DNA from: Gammaproteobacteria bacterium UBA7376
Lineage (GTDB): Bacteria > Pseudomonadota > Gammaproteobacteria > Pseudomonadales > Azotimanducaceae
Direction of reading: 5' to 3'
Assembly (NCBI GenBank): GCA_002470275.1
Contig: DKNY01000035.1
Location: 2,378 to 49,737, forward strand
Length of the DNA stretch: 47,360 nucleotides
A model generated the notes under the pieces. The model saw nothing but the letters and a program-made list of their open reading frames with translations. It ran no database searches and had not been told where the DNA came from. Of this stretch, positions 14,694 through 23,403 are shown one piece after another; position 1 is the stretch's first letter, and each line of letters begins with the position of its first letter. The translations under genes were made by a program, and so were the position numbers.

Positions 14694-15479
14694 CTAGGCG
14701 CTGCCCGGTGCACCGTCACGAGTGAATATCCAATGATCGTTTTCCGAGAGTGCCTCGTTGAAACGATAGCCCTCAACGTCAAAGCGCTTGAGCTGTGACG
14801 CTGATTTGGTTCTTTGATCAATCATATAGCGCGCCATTAAGCCGCGTGCTTTTTTGGCGGAAAAGGAAACGAAACGATAGGCGTCTCGACGCCACTCCTT
14901 GAAGTTCACGGTGATAATCCGCGCGGCGATCTGTTCTTCCTTGAGGACTTTGTAGTACTCGTTTGACGCCAGGTTGATGAGCACTCGATGGCCGTGCTGA
15001 TCCATGGTTTCATTGAGTTTCTTGGTCACAGTAGCGGACCAGAATTCATATAGATCGCGGCCCGCCTTGTTTTCCAGGCGGGTGCCCATCTCCAGGCGAT
15101 AAGGCAGAATTCTATCGAGTGGCCGCAGCAGGCCGTGAAGGCCCGAGAGCACGCGAAGATGGTTTTGCGCCCAGTTAAAGTCTCGTTCGCTCATGGAGGG
15201 CGCATCCAGTCCAAGATAGACATCGCCTTTGAAAGCCAGGATAGCAGCCCGGGCTTCATCGCTTGCAAAGTCGCTATGCCAGTTGCGATAGCGCTCATGA
15301 TTGAGTTCGGCGAGTTTCTCGCTGATGTTCATCAGCGATGAAATCTCCTCCGGTGGGTACTGGCGCAAGCGTTTGATGAGCTGTTCGGATTGCTTCGCGA
15401 ATTCAGGCAGCGAATATTTCTGCGTTGCCAGAGGCGACTCGAAATCTAGAGTTTTAGCGGGGGAGATAACGGCCAGCAT
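14694..15479 (-). CDS. yaaA: Peroxide stress protein YaaA (DUF328)
   Basis: The 261-residue protein carries the family signatures SPAKTLDFE at the N-terminus, AFKGDVYLGLDA in the middle, LSGLHGLLRPLD and RLEMGTRL, and the C-terminal SFSAKKARGLMARYMI. Length matches YaaA. In E. coli YaaA limits iron-driven damage during peroxide stress, is induced by OxyR and can bind DNA. The ATG follows AAGGAAAAA. Its 5' leader contains a 13-base tandem repeat and a 13-base palindrome, described separately, that could be control elements. Confidence 0.95.
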   Translation of the reverse strand: MLAVISPAKTLDFESPLATQKYSLPEFAKQSEQLIKRLRQYPPEEISSLMNISEKLAELNHERYRNWHSDFASDEARAAILAFKGDVYLGLDAPSMSERDFNWAQNHLRVLSGLHGLLRPLDRILPYRLEMGTRLENKAGRDLYEFWSATVTKKLNETMDQHGHRVLINLASNEYYKVLKEEQIAARIITVNFKEWRRDAYRFVSFSAKKARGLMARYMIDQRTKSASQLKRFDVEGYRFNEALSENDHWIFTRDGAPGSA

Positions 15480-15490
15480 ATTTTTCCTTG

Positions 15491-15523
15491 TCCTCTGTCA
15501 AAGTCCTCTGTCAAAGTCCTCTG
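15491..15523. repeat. 13-bp tandem repeat in the yaaA leader (about 2.5 copies)
   Basis: TCCTCTGTCAAAG occurs at 15491-15503 and again at 15504-15516, followed by the partial copy TCCTCTG at 15517-15523. It lies just upstream of the yaaA ribosome-binding site. Read on the yaaA strand, each full unit contains TTTGACAG, hence a perfect TTGACA -35-like hexamer, duplicated 13 bases apart. No convincing -10 sits at the right distance before the gene. Confidence 0.85.
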
Positions 15524-15533
15524 GGCTGCCCAG
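15521..15533. promoter_or_regulatory. Perfect palindrome upstream of yaaA, possible operator
   Basis: CTGGGC-T-GCCCAG is a perfect 6+1+6 inverted repeat directly abutting the tandem repeat in the yaaA leader. Its position 42-54 bases before the yaaA start suits a repressor or activator site. The DNA also could form a small hairpin in the transcript. No regulator is assigned. Confidence 0.4.
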
Positions 15534-15698
15534 ACGGTTCGGTAATTAAAAAGTGTACCCCATTGTCTGGATGCAACCCAAGATGCCCCAACCGATTTGT
15601 CCAGACTCTGCGGGTGAGGCTTTAGCCAGAAGGGCTGTGCAGATAGACTGGGGCTTCCTCCATGGGGCCTTCGCCCAAAGTACTTGGGAGATAGCTGG

Positions 15699-16400
15699 AT
15701 GCACATGGCCTCACGCAGTCATCGGGGATTGATAAGAGTTCACAATGAGGACTGTGTTTGGTGCAGTGAACAAGACGGCCTTGCCATCCTGGCGGACGGC
15801 ATGGGGGGTCTGATGGCCGGCCGACAGGCCAGTTCTATTGCGGTGGATGCGTTGACCCAGCTGTCTGGAAATTTGCAGTTAACGCCAGCGAGGCTCTTGG
15901 CCGGCATTTCCCAGGCTCACATGCAAATCAACGACTATGCCCAGAGGCACGAAATTTTAGGCCAGATAGGCACCACGGTGGTGGTTTGGGCTGAAACAGA
16001 TGACGGTTGGATTGCGGCCCACGTGGGAGACTCCAGGCTCTACGGCGTTACGGCCTCTGGCCTGAAGCTCTTGACCAAGGACCATAGCCTCGCCCAGCAG
16101 ATGTTGGACAGCGGTGAAGTCGAGCAAGGGGTCGATGTGGAGCTGCACTACGGGCATGTGTTAACCCAGGGCCTGGGCCTTAAAACCCAGCTCTGTCCAG
16201 AGGTCGTTTTGGGTCATCAGGTGGTAACCTGCTCGCGTTTTTTGCTCTGTAGCGATGGATTAAGTGACAGTGTAGACGCAGCATCCCTTGAGCGGCTAAT
16301 CAGTGCTGACGATCTGGGCGAGGCTGCCGATGATCTGCTGCAGGCGGCGCTGGAGGCCGGGGGTAAGGACAATATCAGCCTGATTTTGATCGATATTTAG
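15699..16400 (+). CDS. PP2C-family serine/threonine protein phosphatase
   Basis: The roughly 233-residue cytosolic phosphatase is of the bacterial Stp/PrpC type. Metal-binding and catalytic motifs are in order: SHRGLIRVHNED near the N-terminus, LADGMGG at 31-37, HVGDSRLYG, CSDGLSD and GGKDNISLILI at the end. It dephosphorylates Ser/Thr residues using two or more Mn or Mg ions. ATG 15699 with GGGAG upstream is preferred to the in-frame TTG at 15684. No Hanks-type kinase or type VI secretion genes, frequent partners, are in this window. bolA follows by 46 bases on the same strand. Confidence 0.93.
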   Translation: MHMASRSHRGLIRVHNEDCVWCSEQDGLAILADGMGGLMAGRQASSIAVDALTQLSGNLQLTPARLLAGISQAHMQINDYAQRHEILGQIGTTVVVWAETDDGWIAAHVGDSRLYGVTASGLKLLTKDHSLAQQMLDSGEVEQGVDVELHYGHVLTQGLGLKTQLCPEVVLGHQVVTCSRFLLCSDGLSDSVDAASLERLISADDLGEAADDLLQAALEAGGKDNISLILIDI

Positions 16401-16446
16401 GCCGTTTTATACTTGATGGGTACGAACTCAGATAGGAGACATCAGT

Positions 16447-16770
16447 TTGAATCGTAAGCAAAGGATTGAACAGGAACTGGCCGTCGCCATGGACCTGATC
16501 CACCTGGACGTCTTGGATGAAAGCCATGGACACAATGTCCCTTCCGGTGCCGAGAGCCATTTTAAGGTGGTTGCGGTGAGTGAGTCGTTCTGCGGTCTGA
16601 GCCGTATCGAAAAGCACCGTCGAGTGAATGGCGTTCTAAGCAAGGAATTTGAACGAGGGCTGCATGCTCTCTCCATCCATGCCTACAGTCCGGAGGACTG
16701 GACCAAGCGGCAGGCAGAGGTGCCGCTTTCCCCACCTTGTGCTGGGGGTGAAGCCGAAGGTAGGGCATAG
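16447..16770 (+). CDS. bolA: BolA-family protein
   Basis: The 107-residue protein matches the BolA fold: an N-terminal helix, the SHFKVVAVSESFCG strand region and the RIEKHRRVNGVL helix-turn stretch, then HALSIHAYSPEDW. BolA proteins bind [2Fe-2S] glutaredoxins through a conserved His and act in iron-sulfur trafficking, stress morphology and transcription. The start is TTG at 16447, supported by AGGAGAC six bases upstream; no ATG fits. The acidic, low-complexity tail after SPEDW is slightly longer than usual. It lies between a PP2C phosphatase and trhO. Confidence 0.92.
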   Translation: MNRKQRIEQELAVAMDLIHLDVLDESHGHNVPSGAESHFKVVAVSESFCGLSRIEKHRRVNGVLSKEFERGLHALSIHAYSPEDWTKRQAEVPLSPPCAGGEAEGRA

Positions 16771-16791
16771 GCCCATGCGCTAGGCAGCTAG

Positions 16792-17754
16792 ATGATGAAT
16801 AACGAAATGAGCCATGCCATGCCTCTGCGCGTCCTCGCCTTTTATCATTTTTTGGTGCTGGATGACCCCGAGGCGGAGCGCGAAAGGCTGCATGACCTGG
16901 GGCAGCGACTAGAGCTTCTGGGGACGATCCTGGTAGCCAGCGAAGGGCTTAACGGGACGGTAGTCGGTCGGGAGGACAGTTTGCAGACGCTGCAGCAGCA
17001 CCTCACAGAAAAATACGGCGTCAAGTCACTCAAGTGGTCTGACCTGGCTTCTGGTAACGAGGGTTTCCATCGCTTTAAGGTTCGGGTGAAACCTGAAATC
17101 GTGAGCTTTGGCGTGGCGGGGCTGGATATGACGCAAACCGGTGAGCATGTTGACGCCGAGCGCTGGAACGCCTTGCTCCAGGATCCTGACGTCTTAGTGA
17201 TCGATACCCGTAATACCTATGAAATTGGTATCGGGAGCTTCGACGGAGCGATCTCGCCAGAAACCCAAAGCTTTCGTGAATTCCCCGCCTGGGCGGAGCA
17301 GCATATTGATCCCGGCAAGCACCAAAGGGTAGCGATGTTCTGCACCGGGGGCATTCGCTGCGAAAAGGCTTCGGCCTATGTCCGCGCTCAGGGGGTCTCG
17401 TCCGTCTACCAACTGGATGGGGGTATCCTTCAGTATTTAGAGGACACCGACGAGGCGCAGTCGCGCTGGCAGGGAGAGTGCTTTGTATTCGATCAGCGGG
17501 TATCGGTCACCCCAGCCCTGACCCAGGGCAAGTACAGGCAGTGCTATGCCTGTCGGCGACCCCTGGCCACTGCTGACCTTCAGAGCGATGATTTCGAGCA
17601 TGGTGTGAGTTGTCCCCACTGTATAGGAGAAACCAGTGAAGGGCGGCGATCTCAATTCCGCGAGCGTCAGCGCCAAGTCAATTTGGCGGAAAGCGCAGGA
17701 CGTAGGCATATCGGTGAACGTCAGCGCTCACCCTCGGTAGAGCGAAACGATTAG
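16792..17754 (+). CDS. trhO: tRNA uridine-34 hydroxylase TrhO (rhodanese-like)
   Basis: The 320-residue cytosolic enzyme, formerly YceA, hydroxylates U34 of certain tRNAs with O2, the first step to 5-methoxy or 5-oxyacetyl uridine. The N-terminal domain has ILVASEGLNGTVVG (46-59). The rhodanese domain follows, with VIDTRNTYEI (136-145) and the active-site loop MFCTGGIRCEKA, whose key Cys is residue 184. A Cys pair (CYACRRPL and CPHC) near the C-terminus could bind zinc. Two ATGs adjoin at the start (16792 and 16795). Its TAG stop overlaps the convergent tesA stop in the four bases TTAG at 17751-17754. Confidence 0.95.
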   Translation: MMNNEMSHAMPLRVLAFYHFLVLDDPEAERERLHDLGQRLELLGTILVASEGLNGTVVGREDSLQTLQQHLTEKYGVKSLKWSDLASGNEGFHRFKVRVKPEIVSFGVAGLDMTQTGEHVDAERWNALLQDPDVLVIDTRNTYEIGIGSFDGAISPETQSFREFPAWAEQHIDPGKHQRVAMFCTGGIRCEKASAYVRAQGVSSVYQLDGGILQYLEDTDEAQSRWQGECFVFDQRVSVTPALTQGKYRQCYACRRPLATADLQSDDFEHGVSCPHCIGETSEGRRSQFRERQRQVNLAESAGRRHIGERQRSPSVERND

Positions 17755-18470
17755 TCCTGGCGTGAGGGCGTTTCGAACAAATTAAGGACCGGCAAGAGAT
17801 AGGGAAATAGCGCATCCAGCATGATGGGTTGGGCTGCGGTGGTGGGGTGGATACCGTCTGCCTGCATAAAGCCAGGCTCCAGCGCAACATCCTCCAACAG
17901 GAAGGGCATCAGCGGTATGCCGGTTTCTGCTGCGGCCTCGCCAAAGACTCTGTCAAAGGCACCGGTATAGCGCGGGCCGTAGTTGGGTGGGATACGCATT
18001 TCCACAATGACCGGGATAGCCCCTGCGTCCATGCTCAGGTCAACCATGGAGGTTAAGTTTTCCTTGATACGAGGGATGGGATAGCCCCGCAGGCCATCAT
18101 TGCCGCCTAGCTCGATAATAACGATCTGTGGAGCGATATCCTTCAGCAAACCGGGCAGCCGCCGCAGCCCGCCTGTGGTGGTCTCTCCGGAGATGCTCGC
18201 ATTGGTGACGCGCCAATTGATTTGCAGCTCGTCAAGCCGGCGTTGCAGCAGGTTGACCCAGCCATTTTCTAGTCTGATGCCATACCCTGCACTGATGCTA
18301 TCGCCTAAAACGAGAATTTGATTCTGGGCACCTGGCTGCTCGGTGCTATGGTGGTCGGCGAAAGTTTCACCGTAAAAACACAGGCCGACGATTAGGGTAA
18401 AAACAATGAGACTGCGGAGTGAAGGTCGCGAGCGTCTCTGATGGAACAAATGAGTTGGGAAATACTGCAT
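17751..18470 (-). CDS. tesA: TesA-like multifunctional acyl-CoA thioesterase / lysophospholipase L1 / arylesterase
   Basis: The 239-residue SGNH hydrolase is periplasmic. A basic N-region and hydrophobic core (about 20-38) form a signal peptide. Block I GDSISAGYGI has the nucleophile Ser58, block III is GGNDGLRG and block V DGIHP supplies the Asp-His pair. The family hydrolyses acyl-CoAs, lysophospholipids and aryl esters. Its start codon overlaps that of divergent ybbA by two bases (CATG at 18468-18471) and its stop overlaps that of trhO. No Shine-Dalgarno is seen before the ATG. tesA opposite ybbA-ybbP is conserved in gammaproteobacteria. Confidence 0.94.
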   Translation of the reverse strand: MQYFPTHLFHQRRSRPSLRSLIVFTLIVGLCFYGETFADHHSTEQPGAQNQILVLGDSISAGYGIRLENGWVNLLQRRLDELQINWRVTNASISGETTTGGLRRLPGLLKDIAPQIVIIELGGNDGLRGYPIPRIKENLTSMVDLSMDAGAIPVIVEMRIPPNYGPRYTGAFDRVFGEAAAETGIPLMPFLLEDVALEPGFMQADGIHPTTAAQPIMLDALFPYLLPVLNLFETPSRQD

Positions 18471-19140
18471 GAGTCAAACTGTTATTAGTGCTGGGTCCCT
18501 GCGAAAGGTGGTGTCCACCGCCGCCGGGGAGTTGGTTATCTTGGATGGCATCGATCTGGAAATCAAACAGGGTGAGAGTTTGGCCATCGTCGGTGCCTCG
18601 GGATCAGGCAAGACGACCTTGTTGGGCATCTTGGCCGGCCTGGACGAGGCCAGCAGCGGTACTGTCTGCATGATGGATGCTGACCTGACTCAGCTTGATG
18701 AGGAGGCGAGGGCACTTGCACGGGGTGCACACGTGGGCTTTGTCTTTCAGTCTTTTCAACTGCTTGGTTCGCTCACGGCGTTGGAAAACGTCATGCTGCC
18801 CGTAGAGCTTCGCGGGGAATCCATGGCGGAGTCCCAGGCTACGACATTGTTGGACAAGGTAGGACTCGCGGAAAGGCAGGATCATTACCCCCGGCAACTC
18901 TCTGGAGGCGAGCAGCAGCGCGTGGCCATCGCCCGTGCTTTCGCCTCTAATCCCACCATTCTTTTTGCTGACGAACCCACGGGCAATCTCGATACTCAGA
19001 CAGGCGCCAAGGTCGTGGAGTTACTGTTCGAATTGAACCGGGAATTCGGGACGACCCTGGTGATGGTGACCCATGACCTGAACCTGGCCGAACGCTGTGA
19101 TCGAACCCTATCCATGGTCGCCGGGCGCGTGGCCGCATGA
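18469..19140 (+). CDS. ybbA: ABC transporter ATP-binding protein YbbA
   Basis: The 223-residue ATPase is of the MacB/LolD class. The Walker [10 protein letters not shown] is at 42-50, the Q-loop FVFQSFQLL at 91-99, the signature LSGGEQQ at 144-150 and Walker B ILFADEP at 164-170, with a switch His in VTHD. It pairs with the large FtsX-type permease encoded next, overlapping by four bases (ATGA). YbbAP systems are thought to extrude or extract hydrophobic compounds or lipids at the membrane; the substrate is unsettled. The start codon is shared in part with divergent tesA. Confidence 0.95.
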   Translation: MSQTVISAGSLRKVVSTAAGELVILDGIDLEIKQGESLAIVGASGSGKTTLLGILAGLDEASSGTVCMMDADLTQLDEEARALARGAHVGFVFQSFQLLGSLTALENVMLPVELRGESMAESQATTLLDKVGLAERQDHYPRQLSGGEQQRVAIARAFASNPTILFADEPTGNLDTQTGAKVVELLFELNREFGTTLVMVTHDLNLAERCDRTLSMVAGRVAA

Positions 19141-21623
19141 AGCTCGCCTTGATTGCGCGTTTGGCCTGGCGAGATATCCGCTCAGGTGAAATGGGCCTTT
19201 TGCTGGTGGCCCTGCTGGTGGCTGTTGGTACGGTTACCTCCATCAGCCTGTTTGCCGACCGTTTGCAGCAGGCGCTGCTGCAGGAGTCCTCGAATTTCCT
19301 AGCCGCCGATCGCCAGATATCAAGTTCCCGCGAGATTCCCCAGGCGTTCAGCCGCCAAGCTGATGCCGCAGGTCTGCTCACCGCCCGCACCCTAGTCTTC
19401 CCCTCCATGATCTTTGCCGGGGAGGCGAATCAACTGGTGAGCGTGAAGGCCGTGGAGGCCACTTATCCATTGCGAGGGGAACTGATTGTCAGCGACGAAC
19501 CCTTCGGCAAGGGTCAGGCTATCCAGGAGGTGCCCGAGCAAGGCACCGTTTGGTTGGACTCACGACTCTTTCCGGCCATGGATGTCAGCATTGGCGAGAC
19601 CATTGAAGTGGGCTTCGCGACGTTACGCGTGAGCCGCGTCCTGGTGGCGGAGCCGGATCGAGGCGGGTCCTTCTTTGACCTGGGCCCTAGGCTGCTCATG
19701 AATATTGCAGACGTACCGGCCACGGAAGTTGTTCAACCGGGCTCGAGACTTTCCTACCGTCTGCTGTTGGCGGGCGAGGACGCTGCCCTGGATGCGCTGC
19801 GTGATGCGCTACCCCTGGAGCCCAACTATCGATGGGTTAGCATCCGTGAAAGCAGCCCGCGAATCGGCAGAGCCCTGGATCGTGCCGAGAGCTTTCTGTT
19901 GCTCGGCGGTCTGTTGGGGGTTCTGTTGGCAGGGATCGCAGTGGGGCTAAGTGCTCATCGATATGCCCAGCGGCACTTCGACCATGTTGGCGTGCTCAAG
20001 ACGCTGGGCGCAACGCCACAACAAATTCTAACCGGTTTTATATCGCTGCTGTTGCTGGTTGGGGCAGCAGCCATTGCTCTAGGGCTGCTGGCGGGCGGCG
20101 TGCTGCATATCGCTATTGTTGAGGTGCTTGCCAGTCTCATTGCCGTGAGCTTACCCATGCCCAGCGTGCGTCCGTTCGTACTGGGTGCGCTGACCGGGCT
20201 GATCTGCGCCGTGGCCTTTGCCATGCCCGCCTTTATTCATCTGAAGGACGTAGCGCCAATGCGGGTGATTCGGCGAGATTTGGGCGTGGCGCCCCTTAGC
20301 CGCTGGATATCCTATGGCGCTGCGGCATTGGGCAGCTTGGTGCTGCTGGTCTGGTATACCCAGGACTTGTTCCTAACTCTGTGGACCCTGATCGGGATCA
20401 CCGGCATTTGCTTGATTTTTGGCGCTCTGGCTTGGGCCCTGCTAAAGGGTGGCCGGGTGGTGGGTATGCAGGCCAAGAGTAGCTGGCGTTTGGCCCTCGC
20501 CGGCCTGCAGCGACGGCGCGGGGAGAGCACGGCGCAGATTCTCATCTTCGGCCTGGCCATCATGCTGCTGTTGGTTTTAATCATCATCCGAACGGCGTTG
20601 ATAGGCGAGTGGCGCTCGCAAATCCCAGAGGATGCGGCCAATCACTTTGCGATGAATATCGCCGAGGATGAGGTGGCGGGGTTGCGCGAGCTGCTGGCCG
20701 ATCGCGCTACGCGCCGAGACTTTTTGTTCCCCATGATTCGCGGTCGGGTGTTGACCGTTAACGGGGAGTCCGCTCGAGACTGGCAGAACAGGCTAAACCG
20801 GGAATATCAGGGCGTGCGCCTAACCTCCGAGCGCAGTCTGACCTTTGCGGAAAATGTGCCGGAAAATAATGTGGTGAGTTCAGGGCAGTGGTGGAATGAA
20901 GACCCTGACGTCGCAGAAGTCTCCCTAGAAGCTGACTATGCCAAGGACTTTAACCTTAGCCTGGGCGATGAGCTGACCTTTGATGTGGGCGGCCGGCAGG
21001 TGGTGGCGTCGGTGACGAATATCCGCAGCCTAGACTGGGAAAGCATGACGCCAAACTTTTTTATTATCTTGTCTCCCGGCGCCCTGAAGGGCTTTCCGGC
21101 CACCTATATGACCAGTTTCCGGTTAGATCGTTCTGACAAAGCCTTCTTGAATACGTTGCTGCGTGCCTATCCCACGATCACGGTTATTGAAATTGACGCC
21201 CTCATCGAGCAGGTGCAGCGGATTGTTGGACAGGTGAGTCAGGCTGTAGAGCTGGTGCTTGCCTTGGTGTTGTTGAGCGGTTGCCTTGTACTGATTGCCA
21301 GTATTCGAGCAAGCAGAGACGCGCGCATGTCCGAGCATGCCTTGATCCGGGCCCTAGGCGGCACGCGTCTATTGATCGGGGGTTCTTTGGCAGCAGAATT
21401 CGTGGCCCTGGGCTGTTTTGCTGGAGTGGTGGCGGTCTTCGGTGCGGAGGTGACGGTAGCCCTCCTGCAGAGCCAGGTTTTTGAACTCGAAGTTGCCGTG
21501 CACCCCTGGATTTGGCTCGCCGGACCACTGATCGGGGCCCTGATTGTGGCTTTAGTCGGGCTGTTGGGAAGCCGCAGCCTCGTCAGTTCCCCACCCATGA
21601 GCGTGCTGCGCGGATTGGATTAG
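19137..21623 (+). CDS. ybbP: FtsX-like ABC transporter permease YbbP
   Basis: The 828-residue inner-membrane protein has an N-terminal anchor (residues 17-38), a large periplasmic domain, and membrane helices clustered around 240-430 and 700-815. Two FtsX-type repeats show [12 protein letters not shown] near 288 and [11 protein letters not shown] near 735, the conserved coupling-helix signature. Length and architecture match YbbP. It works with YbbA encoded immediately upstream and probably forms a homodimeric or duplicated permease. Nothing looks truncated. Confidence 0.94.
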   Translation: MKLALIARLAWRDIRSGEMGLLLVALLVAVGTVTSISLFADRLQQALLQESSNFLAADRQISSSREIPQAFSRQADAAGLLTARTLVFPSMIFAGEANQLVSVKAVEATYPLRGELIVSDEPFGKGQAIQEVPEQGTVWLDSRLFPAMDVSIGETIEVGFATLRVSRVLVAEPDRGGSFFDLGPRLLMNIADVPATEVVQPGSRLSYRLLLAGEDAALDALRDALPLEPNYRWVSIRESSPRIGRALDRAESFLLLGGLLGVLLAGIAVGLSAHRYAQRHFDHVGVLKTLGATPQQILTGFISLLLLVGAAAIALGLLAGGVLHIAIVEVLASLIAVSLPMPSVRPFVLGALTGLICAVAFAMPAFIHLKDVAPMRVIRRDLGVAPLSRWISYGAAALGSLVLLVWYTQDLFLTLWTLIGITGICLIFGALAWALLKGGRVVGMQAKSSWRLALAGLQRRRGESTAQILIFGLAIMLLLVLIIIRTALIGEWRSQIPEDAANHFAMNIAEDEVAGLRELLADRATRRDFLFPMIRGRVLTVNGESARDWQNRLNREYQGVRLTSERSLTFAENVPENNVVSSGQWWNEDPDVAEVSLEADYAKDFNLSLGDELTFDVGGRQVVASVTNIRSLDWESMTPNFFIILSPGALKGFPATYMTSFRLDRSDKAFLNTLLRAYPTITVIEIDALIEQVQRIVGQVSQAVELVLALVLLSGCLVLIASIRASRDARMSEHALIRALGGTRLLIGGSLAAEFVALGCFAGVVAVFGAEVTVALLQSQVFELEVAVHPWIWLAGPLIGALIVALVGLLGSRSLVSSPPMSVLRGLD

Positions 21624-21681
21624 ACTCTCGTGCCCCCTGGGCTTAAAGTGCTTGGCCATAGCGGCGATGGGAGCCAGGTCC

Positions 21682-22536
21682 ATGGCAGGAGCAGATCCGC
21701 GTAAGCGGCAGTACGAAAGAAACAAGTGCCATAAAAAGCTGCGTCGGCTGGTGGGGGAAGCGCTCACGGATTTCTCCATGCTGGAGGAGGGCGACAAGGT
21801 CATGGTCTGCCTGTCTGGAGGCAAGGATTCCTACACCCTTTTGGACATGATGCTTAGTTTTAGGCAGCATGCCCCTATTCGCTTCGATGTTGTTGCCGTC
21901 AACCTAGATCAAAAACAGCCAGGTTTCCCCGAGCACATTCTGCCCGAGTATCTTGCCCAGCGGGAAATCTCTTACCAGGTGATCGAGCAGGACACCTACA
22001 GCATCGTCAAATCTCTGGTCCCGGAGGGCAAGACGACCTGCCCCGTATGTTCGCGCTTGCGACGAGGGATTCTCTATACCCATGCTAAAAAAATTGGCGC
22101 GACCAAGATCGCGCTGGGCCATCATTTGGATGACGTCGTTGAGACGCTACTGCTGAACATGTTCTATGGCGCACGCCTCAAGGCCATGCCTGCAAAATTG
22201 CTCAGCGATGACAAACAGCATGTGGTGATTCGGCCCCTTTACTATTGCCGGGAAAGACTGATCGCCCAGTGGTCGAACTTTGCTCAGTACCCCATCATTC
22301 CTTGCAACCTCTGTGGATCCCAGGAGAACCTGCAGCGTCAGGTGATCAAGGAGATGCTCCAGGGTTGGGATAAGAGCCATCCGGGTCGGGTAGAAAATAT
22401 TGCTCGCAGCATTGGCAGCATTACCCCGTCCCACCTCGGCGATCGCCGACTCTTCGATTTTATGGGATTGACCGCGACGCCTCGGGAGGATCAAAGACGC
22501 ATTGATGTCTTGGAGCTTGGCACCCACCTTGGATGA
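21682..22536 (+). CDS. ttcA: tRNA 2-thiocytidine(32) synthetase TtcA
   Basis: The 284-residue enzyme (from ATG 21682, preceded by GGGAG) thiolates C32 of some tRNAs using ATP and an iron-sulfur cluster. The PP-loop motif [13 protein letters not shown] is near residue 44, the cluster motif CPVC lies before SRLRRGILY, and a third Cys is in the conserved [14 protein letters not shown]. The region [19 protein letters not shown] is nearly invariant in the family. In-frame TTG 21652 and ATG 21667 would extend it slightly. yheU follows after one base. Confidence 0.95.
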   Translation: MAGADPRKRQYERNKCHKKLRRLVGEALTDFSMLEEGDKVMVCLSGGKDSYTLLDMMLSFRQHAPIRFDVVAVNLDQKQPGFPEHILPEYLAQREISYQVIEQDTYSIVKSLVPEGKTTCPVCSRLRRGILYTHAKKIGATKIALGHHLDDVVETLLLNMFYGARLKAMPAKLLSDDKQHVVIRPLYYCRERLIAQWSNFAQYPIIPCNLCGSQENLQRQVIKEMLQGWDKSHPGRVENIARSIGSITPSHLGDRRLFDFMGLTATPREDQRRIDVLELGTHLG

Positions 22537-22537
22537 G

Positions 22538-22765
22538 ATGGACAATTCAGGCCATGTCGTGGACATACCCATGGCGCAGCTCTCACCTGAAGCGCTATTG
22601 GGCGTCATCGACGCCTACATTCTTCGGGAGGGAACCGACTACGGTCATCAAGAGATTTCCCTGGATGAAAAACGTGCCCAGGTGCGCACGATGCTTGCTA
22701 AGGGCGAGGCCCGCATTTGCTTTTATCCAGAGATTGAGCATATTGATATCGTCCTGTCGACATAG
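22538..22765 (+). CDS. yheU: YheU family (UPF0270) protein
   Basis: The roughly 75-residue protein matches UPF0270: IPMAQLSPEALLGVIDAYI, LREGTDYGHQE and a C-terminal EARICFYPEIEHIDIV. The function of the family is unknown; it is short, acidic and cytosolic. ATG 22538 is one base after the ttcA stop, making a coupled pair. A longer frame from 22502 is possible but overlaps ttcA. Another ATG at 22571 lies at the conserved core. Confidence 0.88.
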   Translation: MDNSGHVVDIPMAQLSPEALLGVIDAYILREGTDYGHQEISLDEKRAQVRTMLAKGEARICFYPEIEHIDIVLST

Positions 22766-22778
22766 TTTGAGTTCGCCC

Positions 22779-23318
22779 ATGAGAATTCTCGGAATGAAGT
22801 GCCCTCCACCGGTGGGCCGCCTGAGCACCGCTTTGTTACTGGTGCTGCTCGGCTCCGCCTCTTATGGGGAAATTCAACTGAGGTCACAGATATATCTGAT
22901 TCATGACGACGGAGCGGAGAGGCTCGTCTACGACTCTGCTCGTCCGGCTAGGGAGGACGGCGGGGAAACGTTGATGCTCGATGGGAATTCCGATCAGCGC
23001 TTCCGCTACCAAATGTCGGTCAAAAATAGAACGGACTATGTGCTGCCTGCGGGCGCCTTGATCATCGAGGACAGCCTGCCTGACGGGTTGATCCTGGTCT
23101 CCATGCCTGCAGTGGTGGGCGGGATGCGCCGGATACCGGCCGCTCCGAACACCAGCCTCCCGGATACCGAGGCAAGCCTTATCCCAGGTTTGGGCGGAAA
23201 CGAGCGAAACCCTCAGTCGGAAACAGCGCCCATGCGCTGGGAAAACAGGGAGCCGATTGCGCCGGGCGCAGAATTATTTATCCGTTATGAGGGGGTGCTT
23301 GCCCGAGAGCCTGAGTAG
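22779..23318 (+). CDS. Secreted protein of unknown function, DUF11-like
   Basis: The 179-residue protein has a signal peptide: basic start, then LSTALLLVLLGSASYG with probable cleavage after SYG. The mature part reads as beta-strand-rich, with QMSVKNRTDYVLPAGALIIEDSLPDGLILVSMP, reminiscent of DUF11-type or bacterial cell-surface repeat domains where N-D-isopeptide bonds can form. The region about residues 115-150 is Pro/Glu-rich linker, followed by WENREPIAPGAELFIRYEG. It precedes the TonB-dependent receptor by 85 bases. The same frame is open further upstream, but that part shadows yheU. Function not known. Confidence 0.65.
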   Translation: MRILGMKCPPPVGRLSTALLLVLLGSASYGEIQLRSQIYLIHDDGAERLVYDSARPAREDGGETLMLDGNSDQRFRYQMSVKNRTDYVLPAGALIIEDSLPDGLILVSMPAVVGGMRRIPAAPNTSLPDTEASLIPGLGGNERNPQSETAPMRWENREPIAPGAELFIRYEGVLAREPE

Positions 23319-23403
23319 CATTGGTCTCAATCCATGTCATTGCATCCCCATTGGCGGCTGCGTACTGTTCTCATCCGAAAAATAACGGAATAGCGGAAGG
23401 CTC

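Noticed and set aside
15491..15523. Tandem repeat considered as a CRISPR remnant
   Set aside because: Units are 13 bases, directly adjacent without spacers, and no cas genes are in the window.
22533..22778. In-frame upstream extension of the secreted protein gene across yheU
   Set aside because: The sequence there is in frame with yheU's alternative frame and lacks a signal peptide; the signal peptide appears only from 22779.
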